NCBI RefSeq assembly: GCF_047345415.1
Contig: NZ_JBLFEP010000001.1
Coordinates: 930,001 to 994,000, forward strand
DNA from: Maribacter_C sp947494565
GTDB taxonomy: Bacteria > Bacteroidota > Bacteroidia > Flavobacteriales > Flavobacteriaceae
DNA: 64,000 bases
Direction: 5' to 3'
In this document: positions 34,801 through 43,384 of the stretch, in pieces
Layout: every line of letters starts with the position of its first letter
How positions within the stretch are numbered: position 1 is the stretch's first letter
Translations under genes and position numbers: made by a program
Notes under the pieces: model-generated
What the model saw: the letters and a program-made list of their open reading frames with translations, nothing else
What the model was told of the DNA's origin: nothing
Databases searched by the model: none

Positions 34801-34952
34801 CTACGATCATCGATTATAAAACAGGAATGCAAAGCAATAGCCATAAAGAGCAGTTATATGCTTATGCCGATGCACTTGAAGCCATGGGATATTCCATTGA
34901 CAATAAAATCATTGTATACAGTAACGAAACAGTAAATCCAGTATTCCTTTAG
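31878..34952 (+). CDS. AddA-like UvrD/RecB-type helicase-nuclease
   Basis: This 1024-residue ATP-dependent helicase has Walker A ASAGSGKT (10-17), the DEFQDTSEMQW box near residue 379, the SF1 motif GDAKQAIYRWRGG, VHKAKGLEFEIVI, and a C-terminal nuclease motif DYKTG near residue 978. It is the helicase-nuclease partner expected for double-strand break repair. The start is a TTG at 31878, the only possible start codon after an in-frame stop. Its likely partner (37680) is separated by kbl and ompA. No Chi recognition motif can be inferred. Confidence 0.88.
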   Translation: MDTSFKIYNASAGSGKTYTLTKEYLKIILSGSRAYRKILAITFTNKAVNEMKERILGSLFAFSRKEISSMYHDVSKELGLTSEQLQKRAAVTLKEILHNYAFFDIVTIDKFTHRLIRTFAKDLKLPQNFEVVLDTDLLLDEAVSKLINRAGRDQKLTTVLLAFALEKIDDDKSWDIGIDLNKIGKLLFNETNTPHLKKLEPKAIEAFLRLQENIQEQIKVRESEIKSIATGAIDLIHDSGLQSADFPRATLPNHFKKISTGTFDAIKLYANKIEETLRGGKLLKANIEIPTMELAPQLLERYLQIKQKIYDRALLKNVYRNVVPLTVLNAIQGEIKKIEQDRDQLSISEFNTIIANEIKNQPAPFIYERLGEKYRHYFIDEFQDTSEMQWKNLIPLIDNALAMENGSLFLVGDAKQAIYRWRGGRAEQFLSLVNLQTNPFVVDPEIEVLPQNYRSHTEIVKFNNDFFTATSPLLNSELYRTLFEEGNRQLTNAKKGGLVQLTFVEPNDYETIEIGYGEEVLKTIESIRQKKYTYKDICILVRGNKEGAFLADYLTQHHIPIISSESLLLKNNPKIRFLIDLLKLQNQPEDTEVAYEMLSFLSREMDHRHAFIAQHLNSAGELLKTTFEYDWEKLKTLSVYDTLEYAIKQFDLASNSDGYLNHFMDVVIEVEQKEGIGTPVFLSYWEKKKDRLSIAAPEAVNAVQIMTVHKAKGLEFEIVIFPFANSNIYQEIEPKLWLPVEATAFHGFEEVLISKKQEVIHYSSNAEASYTAEQQKLELDAFNILYVALTRAVKALFVVTKKDLTKTGGHKPNYYSGLFIHFLMEKKVWVENLNQYAFGELHTNENDIRTNMSLEIPYQYSYKDRPSFKILAKTGLLWDTTREDALIKGTLVHALLGLVETKKDVETALDTMKNSGELAMDEVEVLKKKILAILEHPKLASYYKEGIEIKNERDIITANGKILRPDRIVIQDLKATIIDYKTGMQSNSHKEQLYAYADALEAMGYSIDNKIIVYSNETVNPVFL

Positions 34953-34963
34953 ATTATATCACT

Positions 34964-36157
34964 ATGTACGGAAAAATAAAAGACCACTTACAAGCAGAGC
35001 TCCAACAGATAGAAGAAGACGGACTCTACAAAAAAGAGCGCATCATTACCTCGGCCCAAGATGCCGTTATAAAAATTAGCACCGGGCAAGAAGTTATCAA
35101 TTTCTGCGCCAACAACTATTTGGGGCTTTCTTCACATCCGGAGGTAATTCAAGCGGCAAAAAATGCCATGGATACCCATGGATTTGGAATGTCGTCGGTT
35201 CGGTTCATTTGTGGAACGCAAGACATCCATAAGGAATTGGAAAAGAAGGTCGCAGACTTCTACGGTACGGAAGACACCATTTTATATGCCGCAGCCTTTG
35301 ATGCCAACGGGGGGGTATTTGAACCCCTATTGACTGCAGCCGATGCCATCATTTCAGATTCACTGAATCACGCCTCTATTATAGATGGCGTTCGCTTATG
35401 TAAGGCCAAAAGGTATCGGTATGCGAACAACGATATGGCGGATCTTGAAAAGCAACTTGAGCAAGCCAATGCTGACGGTGCTCGATTTAAGATCATCGTA
35501 ACCGATGGTGTTTTCTCTATGGATGGCTTAGTTGCTCCCTTAGATAAGATATGCGATCTCGCCGACACCTATGATGCCCTTGTTATGGTAGATGAGTGCC
35601 ATGCTGCAGGTTTTATAGGAAAAACGGGACGAGGAACCCTAGAGGAAAAATCAGTTATGGACCGTGTTGACATTATAACGGGTACCTTGGGCAAAGCCCT
35701 GGGTGGTGCCATGGGTGGATACACTACAGGAAAAAAGGAAATTATCGCACTATTACGCCAACGCTCAAGACCTTACTTGTTTTCTAACTCATTGGCCCCA
35801 GCCATTGTAGGGGCATCGATCAAAGTGTTCGACATGCTGGAAAACGATACCACCCTTCGTGACCAGCTTGAAGCGAACACCACCTACTTTAAAAACGGAA
35901 TGAAAAAAGCGGGATTCGATATTGTCGACGGCGATTCCGCCATTGTACCCGTTATGCTCTACGATGCCAAGCTATCGCAACAGATGGCCAATATGCTTCT
36001 TGAAAAAGGAATCTACGTTATCGGCTTCTTTTACCCAGTAGTTCCAAAAGGAAAAGCCCGTATACGAGTACAACTTTCAGCGGCCCACCAAACGGAACAT
36101 TTAGACAAAGCCATAGACGCTTTTATTGAAGTTGGGCGCCAATTAAATGTCGTTTAA
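34964..36157 (+). CDS. kbl: Glycine C-acetyltransferase (2-amino-3-ketobutyrate CoA ligase)
   Basis: A PLP enzyme of threonine breakdown, making glycine and acetyl-CoA. The 397-residue sequence has the AONS-family motifs NNYLGLSSHPEV, HASIIDGVRLCKAKR, VDECHAAGFIGKTGRG, and the PLP Lys244 in TGTLGKALGG. No threonine dehydrogenase gene is adjacent. Its start is 11 bases after the AddA-like stop, so they probably share a transcript. Confidence 0.93.
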   Translation: MYGKIKDHLQAELQQIEEDGLYKKERIITSAQDAVIKISTGQEVINFCANNYLGLSSHPEVIQAAKNAMDTHGFGMSSVRFICGTQDIHKELEKKVADFYGTEDTILYAAAFDANGGVFEPLLTAADAIISDSLNHASIIDGVRLCKAKRYRYANNDMADLEKQLEQANADGARFKIIVTDGVFSMDGLVAPLDKICDLADTYDALVMVDECHAAGFIGKTGRGTLEEKSVMDRVDIITGTLGKALGGAMGGYTTGKKEIIALLRQRSRPYLFSNSLAPAIVGASIKVFDMLENDTTLRDQLEANTTYFKNGMKKAGFDIVDGDSAIVPVMLYDAKLSQQMANMLLEKGIYVIGFFYPVVPKGKARIRVQLSAAHQTEHLDKAIDAFIEVGRQLNVV

Positions 36158-36204
36158 ATGCGTGATTTCCTCCATGAAATACGTTAAAAAAAAAATAAAT
36201 TGAT

Positions 36205-36235
36205 TTTGTTAATAACGTTTAACAGCTTACATTTG
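36205..36235 (+). promoter_or_regulatory. ompA promoter, full consensus
   Basis: TTTG at 36205-36208, 19 bases, then TACATTTG at 36228-36235: the complete Bacteroidota primary-sigma pattern. It gives a leader of about 28 bases before ATG 36270. This is the strongest promoter read in the window. Confidence 0.8.
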
Positions 36236-36269
36236 CGGTTAAATAACACTTAAACTTAAAAATTTAAAC

Positions 36270-37610
36270 ATGAAACATCTTAGCAAATTAATGGTTGTTG
36301 CCCTATTAGTGGTAGGTTTCAACAACATACAAGCGCAAGACGAGAATAACCCTTGGCAGATTCAGTTTGGGGTTAATGCCATTGATGTATATCCTACTGG
36401 GGATGTTAGTTCTTTTGGTAACGAGTTCTTCAACGCTAATGATCACTGGAATATTCTTCCTTCAATTTCCTACATCGGGGTTTCCAAGTCTGTTGGTGAC
36501 GGATTCGCTGTGGGCGTTCGTGGTTCTTTGAATAGAATCACCAAATTGGGTGATGTTGCAGTTGATGATCTTTCACACTACGCTTTGGATGGTACAATCA
36601 AATACAATCTTATTAAGGAAGCCACATTTCAACCTTTCATCGAAGTAGGTGGTGGTTATACATGGGTTGATGAAATCGGGGCCGGAACCGTTAATGGTGG
36701 TGTTGGTCTTAACCTTTGGTTTACCGAGAACATCGGTCTTACACTTCAAACGAACTACAAACATGCATTCGAAGATTACGGTGTAGTACATTGGCAACAT
36801 CTTGCCGGTATCTCTGTAAAATTCGGAGGAACCGATACTGACGGCGACGGCATCTATGACAAAGATGATGCTTGTCCTGAAGTAGCTGGTCTAGAGGCTT
36901 TTAATGGTTGTCCTGATGCTGATGGAGATGGTATCGAAGATAGCAAAGATGCTTGTCCTAACGCAGCTGGTTCTAAAGAAATGAATGGTTGTCCTGATGC
37001 TGACGGTGACGGTGTTGCCGATAAAGATGATGCTTGTCCTAACGAAGCTGGTTTAGCTGCTTTGGCAGGTTGTCCAGATGCTGACGGTGACGGTGTTGCC
37101 GATAAAGATGATGAGTGTCCTAACGAAGCAGGTCCTGCTGAAAACAAAGGATGCCCATGGCCAGATAAAGACGGTGATAGCGTTTTGGATAAAGATGATC
37201 AATGTCCAGATGTTGCCGGTACAGTTGCCAACAATGGTTGCCCAGAAGTTACCGAAGAAGTTCAAAAGAAATTGAACGACTATGCGAGAACTATCTTGTT
37301 CGATACTGGTAAAGCTTCTTTGAGCCCTGCGACTACTTCTGTATTCGTTGACATCATCCAGATCTTGAATGAGTATCCTAACTCTAAATTTACTGTAGAA
37401 GGTCACACTGATAGTGTAGGTAGCGAAAAGCTGAACCAATCATTATCTGAAAAGAGAGCAAATTCAGTTAGAGATTTCTTGATCGCTGAAGGAATTGCAG
37501 CTGATAGATTGACTGCCATTGGTTACGGTGAATCTAAGCCTATCGCTTCCAACAACACTAGAAGTGGTAGAAAAGAAAACAGAAGAACTGAAATTAACTT
37601 AGTGAAATAA
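36270..37610 (+). CDS. OmpA-family outer membrane protein with thrombospondin type-3 repeats
   Basis: The 446-residue protein has a signal peptide (NNIQAQ), an N-terminal beta-barrel (about residues 24-185), five calcium-binding TSP3 repeats of DADGDG(I/V)ADKDDACP type (about residues 188-325), and a C-terminal peptidoglycan-binding OmpA domain with the diagnostic TVEGHTDSVGSEKLNQSLSE. It links the outer membrane to the cell wall. A strong promoter and strong terminator make it a monocistronic, abundantly expressed gene. Confidence 0.93.
   Translation: MKHLSKLMVVALLVVGFNNIQAQDENNPWQIQFGVNAIDVYPTGDVSSFGNEFFNANDHWNILPSISYIGVSKSVGDGFAVGVRGSLNRITKLGDVAVDDLSHYALDGTIKYNLIKEATFQPFIEVGGGYTWVDEIGAGTVNGGVGLNLWFTENIGLTLQTNYKHAFEDYGVVHWQHLAGISVKFGGTDTDGDGIYDKDDACPEVAGLEAFNGCPDADGDGIEDSKDACPNAAGSKEMNGCPDADGDGVADKDDACPNEAGLAALAGCPDADGDGVADKDDECPNEAGPAENKGCPWPDKDGDSVLDKDDQCPDVAGTVANNGCPEVTEEVQKKLNDYARTILFDTGKASLSPATTSVFVDIIQILNEYPNSKFTVEGHTDSVGSEKLNQSLSEKRANSVRDFLIAEGIAADRLTAIGYGESKPIASNNTRSGRKENRRTEINLVK
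36834..37246 (+). repeat. 81-base in-frame repeat units in ompA (TSP3)
   Basis: Units begin at 36834, 36915, 36996 and 37077, exactly 81 bases apart; a fifth begins at about 37164 after a 6-base lengthening. The third and fourth units share a long run of identical DNA (GCTGACGGTGACGGTGTTGC and on), suggesting recent duplication or conversion. Confidence 0.85.
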
Positions 37611-37638
37611 GTTGGTCATACTTCTTTAAATTATAAAG

Positions 37639-37667
37639 AAAAGCCTCGCAAATGCGAGGCTTTTTTT
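37639..37667 (+). terminator. ompA terminator
   Basis: AAAAGCCTCGCA-AA-TGCGAGGCTTTT is followed by further Ts, 28 bases after the stop. The downstream gene begins 13 bases later. Confidence 0.85.
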
Positions 37668-37679
37668 ATTTTTACTCCC

Positions 37680-40427
37680 ATGCAAAGTTTTTTGGAAGAC
37701 GTCGTCGCGGCTAGTGTAGAAGAACCCCATTCTTTAGAAAATACCGTATTTGTACTTCCGAGTAAGCGAGCGGGCAATTTTTTAAAAAAAGCACTCGCCA
37801 ACCATTTAAAAAATACTTTTTTTTCTCCTGAAATATGGAGTATTGAAGGTTTTGTGGAAAAGGTGTCAGGACTCACCTATGCCTCAAATACCCAGCTGCT
37901 ATTCGAGCTTTATGACGTATATCAAAAAAGAACGAAAGGTGAAATCGATAACTTCTTTGCCTTTTCAAAATGGGGACAGACATTACTCCAAGATATCAAT
38001 GAAATTGATAGATACCTCATTGATGCCAAAGCACTTTTTTCCAACCTTTCGGCAATCCAGGAAGTCAACCATTGGTCTTTGGAAGGATCTCGAACAAAAA
38101 TGGTTCAAGACTACCTCAAATTTTGGAACGGTCTTGAATCGCTGTATGTGCATTTCAATGACGCCCTTTTACAAAAAGGATTGGGTCATCAGGGTTTGGT
38201 TTATCGGAAGGCCAGCGCTCATCTCAATAAGTATCTTGAATCCCACACGCATAAAAAACATGTCTTTGTCGGTTTCAATGCCCTAAACACGGCAGAAAGT
38301 AAGTTGATCCAGACCATCTTGGCCAAAACTGACGCTTCCATTTACTGGGATATTGACTCTTATTTTCTGAATGATCCTATTCATGATGCAGGACTCTTTA
38401 TAAGAGCCCATCAAAAATCATGGCCTTATTTACAAAATCATCCATTAAAAGGGGTAAGCCATCATTACGCATCAAAAAAGAACATTCAGGTTATCGGTGT
38501 TCCAAAAAATAGTTCACAGGTAAAGTATGTTGGAAAGCTCTTAAAAGAACGGTATGATGAAAATCGGGAAACCCTGAAGAATACGGCGCTTGTTTTGGCC
38601 GATGAGTCCCTTTTGAACCCCATTCTAAATTCAATTCCGAAAGAGATCGATGCCGTAAACATTACCATGGGCTATCCCTTGAATAAAACGCCCTTAGCCG
38701 ACCTTTTTATACAATTCATAGACTTATATATCAATCGTGACGAACAAGGGTGGTTTTATCCTAAAATACTTCAACTACTTTCACATCCCTATATTAAAAC
38801 ACTCCTTTTCGAAAAAGACTCAGACTATGCTACTCGTATTAGTACTGATATTAAGGACAGGAACCAAACATACATCAATACGATACAATTAGAAAAATAT
38901 ACTTCTGGGTGTGCCCAACTCACATTACTTTTCTCGGAAAAAACCCCTTCTTCGGCACAGCTTATCACTCGCTGTATCGAAATTATTTGGCAACTAAAAC
39001 CGAAATTCGAAGCCCTTGAGGACACCTTGGCCCTAGAATACCTCCATCGGTTTTATACCTTGCTCAATCAGGTTCAAAACCTCATCGAGAAAAACAATTT
39101 TATTAATGATCTAAAGTCGTTACAGGGCCTTTTTAAAGAGCTTCTATCTTCTGAAACGGTAGATTTTCAAGGCGACCCTTTAGAAGGCCTACAGGTCATG
39201 GGTATGCTTGAAAGTCGAAATCTTGACTTTGAAACAGTTATTCTCACCTCGGTCAATGAGGGAATCCTTCCCTCCGGAAAGTCGAATAATTCCTTTATCC
39301 CATTTGACTTAAAAACAAGTTTTGGATTGCCGACCTATAAGGAAAAAGATGCGGTGTATACCTATCACTTTTATCGGTTGTTACAGCGTGCCAAAACCAT
39401 CTATATCATATATAACACCGAACCTGATGTATTAGAAGGTGGTGAAAAAAGTAGGCTTATCGCACAATTGCTAACAGACCCTTCTAAAACGGAAGCTATT
39501 ACAGCCCACGTAGCCATGCCCCGTATCGCGCCAAATAAAAAAAGAGTGGATCATATCACTAAGGATAGTGGCTTGATGCGGCTTATTGAACAGCACGCCC
39601 TCAAAGGGTTCTCTCCCACATCACTGAGCAACTATATTCGGAATCCGATTGATTTTTACAAAAGAAACCTCTTGGGAATTAATGATACGCTTGTGGTAGA
39701 GGAAACCATTGCGGCAAATACCTTTGGCACTATTGTTCATGATACCTTAGAAGACCTCTACACCCCCTTCGTAGGTGCGATCTTAAGCCAAGACATGTTA
39801 CAACTGGCAAAGGCGAAAGTGCAGGATACCGTAAAAAAGCACTTTGCCAAAAGTTATAGGGATGGTGATGTCACCAGGGGAAAGAACCTCATCGCTTTTC
39901 AAGTAGTGCAGCGCTATATCTCTAATTTCATTGACCAAGAAATGGAGCTCGTTAAACATCATGAGGTCAAACTAATAGGAATCGAACAAAAATTGGCCAT
40001 CCCTTTGGCGATATCAGGAATCGATTTCCCAATACGACTTCAAGGAAAATTAGACCGAATCGACCAAATAGATGGGCGTCTAAGAATCATTGATTATAAG
40101 ACAGGTAAAGTAGAGTCAAAACACGTCGAAATCGTAGATTGGAATAGTCTCATCGAAGATTACGACCATAGCAAGGCCTTTCAATTGCTGTGTTACGCGC
40201 TCATGTATACCGAAACCCAGCCTATCAACGAATTGGAATCGGGTATAATTTCCTTTAAAAATCTCAATGCCGGCGTGTTGCGCTTTGCCACCAAACCCAA
40301 TAAAGGCAGTAGGGCAAAAGAGCATACCATCACAACCGAAACACTTTCTCGTTTCAAAGAACAATTGATCCAACTGATACGGGAAATCTGCACACGAGAT
40401 ATCCCGTTGACCGAAAAAGAGATCTAA
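37680..40427 (+). CDS. AddB-like PD-(D/E)XK nuclease
   Basis: The 915-residue protein has an inactive-helicase-like N-terminal region and a C-terminal PD-(D/E)XK nuclease core (LDRIDQIDGRLRIIDYKTGK, near residue 800), preceded by LSNYIRNPIDFYKRN where Firmicutes AddB has an iron-sulfur Cys. That Cys is missing here and only one Cys lies near the C-terminus, so no 4Fe-4S cluster is expected. It is the probable partner of the AddA-like protein at 31878. A TATTTTTA box overlaps the ompA terminator end. Confidence 0.85.
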   Translation: MQSFLEDVVAASVEEPHSLENTVFVLPSKRAGNFLKKALANHLKNTFFSPEIWSIEGFVEKVSGLTYASNTQLLFELYDVYQKRTKGEIDNFFAFSKWGQTLLQDINEIDRYLIDAKALFSNLSAIQEVNHWSLEGSRTKMVQDYLKFWNGLESLYVHFNDALLQKGLGHQGLVYRKASAHLNKYLESHTHKKHVFVGFNALNTAESKLIQTILAKTDASIYWDIDSYFLNDPIHDAGLFIRAHQKSWPYLQNHPLKGVSHHYASKKNIQVIGVPKNSSQVKYVGKLLKERYDENRETLKNTALVLADESLLNPILNSIPKEIDAVNITMGYPLNKTPLADLFIQFIDLYINRDEQGWFYPKILQLLSHPYIKTLLFEKDSDYATRISTDIKDRNQTYINTIQLEKYTSGCAQLTLLFSEKTPSSAQLITRCIEIIWQLKPKFEALEDTLALEYLHRFYTLLNQVQNLIEKNNFINDLKSLQGLFKELLSSETVDFQGDPLEGLQVMGMLESRNLDFETVILTSVNEGILPSGKSNNSFIPFDLKTSFGLPTYKEKDAVYTYHFYRLLQRAKTIYIIYNTEPDVLEGGEKSRLIAQLLTDPSKTEAITAHVAMPRIAPNKKRVDHITKDSGLMRLIEQHALKGFSPTSLSNYIRNPIDFYKRNLLGINDTLVVEETIAANTFGTIVHDTLEDLYTPFVGAILSQDMLQLAKAKVQDTVKKHFAKSYRDGDVTRGKNLIAFQVVQRYISNFIDQEMELVKHHEVKLIGIEQKLAIPLAISGIDFPIRLQGKLDRIDQIDGRLRIIDYKTGKVESKHVEIVDWNSLIEDYDHSKAFQLLCYALMYTETQPINELESGIISFKNLNAGVLRFATKPNKGSRAKEHTITTETLSRFKEQLIQLIREICTRDIPLTEKEI

Positions 40428-40428
40428 C

Positions 40429-41142
40429 CTATTTTTTATCGGGACGGCTGGGGCGCACCTCTATTTTACTGGGCAACGTTCTGGGGTGCATTTTTAGTAA
40501 ATCCAAGACCAATTCACCGATATCTTCGGGTTGAATTTTCCACGCATCCTTTTCCGAAGGTTCATTGTTGTTAAAGTGGGTCGCTACCGAACCTGGCATG
40601 ATGGTAGAGACCTTGATATCATATTTTCTCAAATCGAGCATGGCTGCTTGTGTAAACCCTACTACCCCAAATTTGGTCGCATTGTAGCCAGCACCTTGGG
40701 CAAAGAAATTGGTCCCTGCCAAACTTGCCAAGGTCATATAATATCCCTTAGATTTCTTAAGGGCCGATACCGAAGCTTTCAGGGTATGGAAAACACCATT
40801 CAAATTGGTATCTATCATTTGATGCCATTGCGTATTGGACATTTCGTCTATCGGGGCAAAATTTCCTACTCCTGCATTGGCTAATACCACATCTAATTGT
40901 CCCCATTGGTCAAGAATCCGTTCTACGGCCTTTTTCTCATCCTCGGGGTCTGTAACATCCGAAGCCAAGGCTAGCACATTGGTTTCATCTCCTAAATATT
41001 CGGCGGCTTTTTGCACTGTTTTTAAGCTACGCCCGCTAATGGCTACTTTCATTCCTTCCGCAATTAGCTTTTGTGCTACCCCAAAACCTATTCCTTTGGA
41101 GCCCCCAGTGATATAGGCTACCTTGTTTTTTAAAGTTGTCAT
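40429..41142 (-). CDS. SDR-family NAD(P) oxidoreductase
   Basis: A 237-residue short-chain dehydrogenase with the dinucleotide motif ITGGSKGIGFG, the NAG strand (LANAGVGNF), and the catalytic Tyr-x3-Lys in GYNATKFG. The ATG at 41142 (MTTLKNKVAYITGG) is chosen; a longer open frame adds 21 residues with no family match. Its stop lies one base from that of the convergent AddB-like gene. The substrate is not known. Confidence 0.9.
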   Translation of the reverse strand: MTTLKNKVAYITGGSKGIGFGVAQKLIAEGMKVAISGRSLKTVQKAAEYLGDETNVLALASDVTDPEDEKKAVERILDQWGQLDVVLANAGVGNFAPIDEMSNTQWHQMIDTNLNGVFHTLKASVSALKKSKGYYMTLASLAGTNFFAQGAGYNATKFGVVGFTQAAMLDLRKYDIKVSTIMPGSVATHFNNNEPSEKDAWKIQPEDIGELVLDLLKMHPRTLPSKIEVRPSRPDKK

Positions 41143-41291
41143 GTTGCTGTATGTCTTTTTTTGGTAAAGATAAAAATGACAATGGGTTATGTGCGGGTAT
41201 AGCACTCTTTTTATCAGTCTCTATAGGAGCAAAAGCCCGTGACTTACTTAAACATGCCTCAATACCTCGTTACGATTTCTTCTTGAAGATC

Positions 41292-42116
41292 CTAGGCGCC
41301 CTTCCCGAACATAATCAATATTGCTTCCACCGCTTCTTCTTCAGACTCGTTCCACCATTTATGGGTAGTGCCCGGTGGTATGAATAGTGCATTCCCCTCT
41401 GAGAGTGAAACCCGCTTGCCATTCATTTCCCCTTCGGTATCTCCTTTTATAGATACTACGAGCATCGGAAATGGCATGGCCTGTTCTCTGGGATCATGCC
41501 GTACTTTACCTTTGGGTGGAATGCTAAGCCAACCTGACCTGAATCCTTTTTGATAGTAAAACAAGACCATATTGACCCCATGGGCCTGTCTGGTTAAATC
41601 CGCTCCAAAGGGTATGACCTCAGGAAATCCCTTTGTCCAAAAATGAAATGAAAATGAATTTATTTCCCCGTTGATTTCTTCTGTAGGGTTAAAGTCTTCC
41701 ATTTCAAGTACTTCCATGGGGGCGTAATCTCCTGAAAATGCTTTGCCTTGCGCCGTCATTGCATTTAAGGTGCCTTCTTCCATGGCCTTTAAGGTTCCGT
41801 ATTCAATACGGTAAATGAACGTCGGAATATCCGGCACTCCTGCCCTCAATTCTACTTGCCAGGTCTCCTTCTCCTTTTTTCCAAGTACATTGACAACCCA
41901 ACTACCGTAATCTGGAATTTCAATACCGAATTGTATTGGATTAGATGCGCGAGCGTCATTTCTAAAATCCGTGACGTACGAATTAATGATTTCTTCCGGC
42001 TTCTTGTCGTCATACATTTTTTTGATAGCAGTATTATTAAAACTAGCGGCGAACAGGCTTGTCGATAACAGAAGCACCAAAAGCGTAATACCTTTTTTCT
42101 TTGTTTGTCTCATCAT
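41292..42116 (-). CDS. Secreted protein with C-terminal cupin domain
   Basis: The 274-residue protein has a signal peptide (LLVLLLSTSLFAASF) and a C-terminal cupin-type barrel: SLSEGNALFIPPGTTHKWWNES, where HKWW and the preceding Pro-Gly give the metal or ligand region. The N-terminal ~150 residues, including NPIQFGIEIPDYGSW, look like a lipid- or SCP2-like beta domain but I do not assign a family. It stands apart, between the SDR gene and the LytTR regulator on the same strand, and may be a stress or sensor protein. Confidence 0.7.
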   Translation of the reverse strand: MMRQTKKKGITLLVLLLSTSLFAASFNNTAIKKMYDDKKPEEIINSYVTDFRNDARASNPIQFGIEIPDYGSWVVNVLGKKEKETWQVELRAGVPDIPTFIYRIEYGTLKAMEEGTLNAMTAQGKAFSGDYAPMEVLEMEDFNPTEEINGEINSFSFHFWTKGFPEVIPFGADLTRQAHGVNMVLFYYQKGFRSGWLSIPPKGKVRHDPREQAMPFPMLVVSIKGDTEGEMNGKRVSLSEGNALFIPPGTTHKWWNESEEEAVEAILIMFGKGA

Positions 42117-42204
42117 ATTTGTATTAAGATTATCGGAGACAAATGAATAAAATAGCAGTGATTGAAATCAAGCCTTTTATAAGCTTTGTGGGTAATACGT
42201 CATT

Positions 42205-43023
42205 TTAGGGGCGAATTTGCAGATGCTTCGCAATCTGGTTGGCATACTTTTTTGAGACGGGTACCAGATCATCATATTTTTTCAGTTGAATTGTTGTCTG
42301 ACGACTATTCTTCCGCTTTATTCTAAAGTGGTTTACATTTACAATGTAACTTCTATGACAGCGCTTTAAAGAATTTAAGGGACTCACGATCTGTCGCTCC
42401 ACATTTTTTAAACTACACCTTAGAATCATTGTGTTTCTTTTACCATCAGATTCGAGATGAACGTCAACATAATTGTCATCGCTGGCAATGTAAAGAAGCT
42501 CTTTAGAGTTCAGGGAAATTTCCTTTTGACCAGGAACCTGAATGGTATATGTCTCGTTATACGTTAAAGAAGTCAGATTCTTTCTATTGATGAATTTTGA
42601 AATACCGAACACGAAAAAGGAAACAATGAGGGCAATACTCATAATTCTTCCGATAACAAATAAATACTCCTTTAATGTAAAATCAACGAACCCTCCTAAA
42701 TAACTTTTGTACAAAAACATGGTGGCTCCCACCAATAAGGTCAGCCAGGCATACCAAAGAAGTGCTTTCAGTAAGGTCCATTTGACAAAAACCCGGGGCA
42801 CCAGAATCGGTGTCACGAATTCAACGAAATAAATGGACAAGAAAAAGACCAAGCCAAGACTCCCGAGCAAAACATAATAATTTTGGATATTCTGATTGTT
42901 TTCAATGTTGTAAGGGGTGAAAATCAATATGAACAATGTACACCCAACAGCCATCAAGAGTACTCTTAGTATATTCTTTAAAGTATGTTTCGGCCTTGGA
43001 AAAGGAGATGATAAAATTTTCAT
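42205..43023 (-). CDS. Membrane-anchored LytTR transcriptional regulator
   Basis: The 272-residue protein has four membrane helices in the first ~150 residues and a C-terminal LytTR DNA-binding domain (LYIASDDNYVDVHLESDG, LKRCHRSYIVNVNHFRIKR). There is no receiver domain, so it is not a conventional response regulator; membrane-embedded LytTR proteins are usually paired with a nearby membrane protein. The nearest candidate is the histidine kinase 361 bases away in the same direction. Confidence 0.85.
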   Translation of the reverse strand: MKILSSPFPRPKHTLKNILRVLLMAVGCTLFILIFTPYNIENNQNIQNYYVLLGSLGLVFFLSIYFVEFVTPILVPRVFVKWTLLKALLWYAWLTLLVGATMFLYKSYLGGFVDFTLKEYLFVIGRIMSIALIVSFFVFGISKFINRKNLTSLTYNETYTIQVPGQKEISLNSKELLYIASDDNYVDVHLESDGKRNTMILRCSLKNVERQIVSPLNSLKRCHRSYIVNVNHFRIKRKNSRQTTIQLKKYDDLVPVSKKYANQIAKHLQIRP

Positions 43024-43384
43024 CCTTTCGGTATTATTTTCTCTTGGTTATACTACAGACTATCAATACTTCCTATTTGTTACAATCCAAAGAAGTGCAT
43101 ATCAAATAAAAGCCCTCATCTAATCCATGCGTTTGCTTGATTCAAGTGCTAAAAGCAATCGTATGCCCAATAGGTTTAGGACATGAAATTTAATTATTCT
43201 CTGGTTGAATGCAAAGCGCTTTTTACAGGGGTCAAGTAATATGACAACACGGTACATTGTATTGTCAGTAATGCAATTCTTGGGGAATCAACCCAAAACA
43301 AAGAGATCTTAGAAGTGTTATTGTCCAATAGATAAGGTTAAGTACAACAACTCAGCGGTGTCAGACACGAACCGCTCTATGGTA
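43024..43384. other. Intergenic region, 361 bases
   Basis: No gene is supported. A hairpin-like pair AGCGGT (43354-43359) / ACCGCT (43371-43376), with GTGTCAGACAC inside, lies close to the histidine-kinase stop but has no T-run. The rest is AT-rich with no recognised feature. Confidence 0.5.

Noticed and set aside
40429..41205. 258-residue SDR gene
   Set aside because: The 21 extra residues have no SDR similarity; ATG 41142 begins the nucleotide-binding strand.
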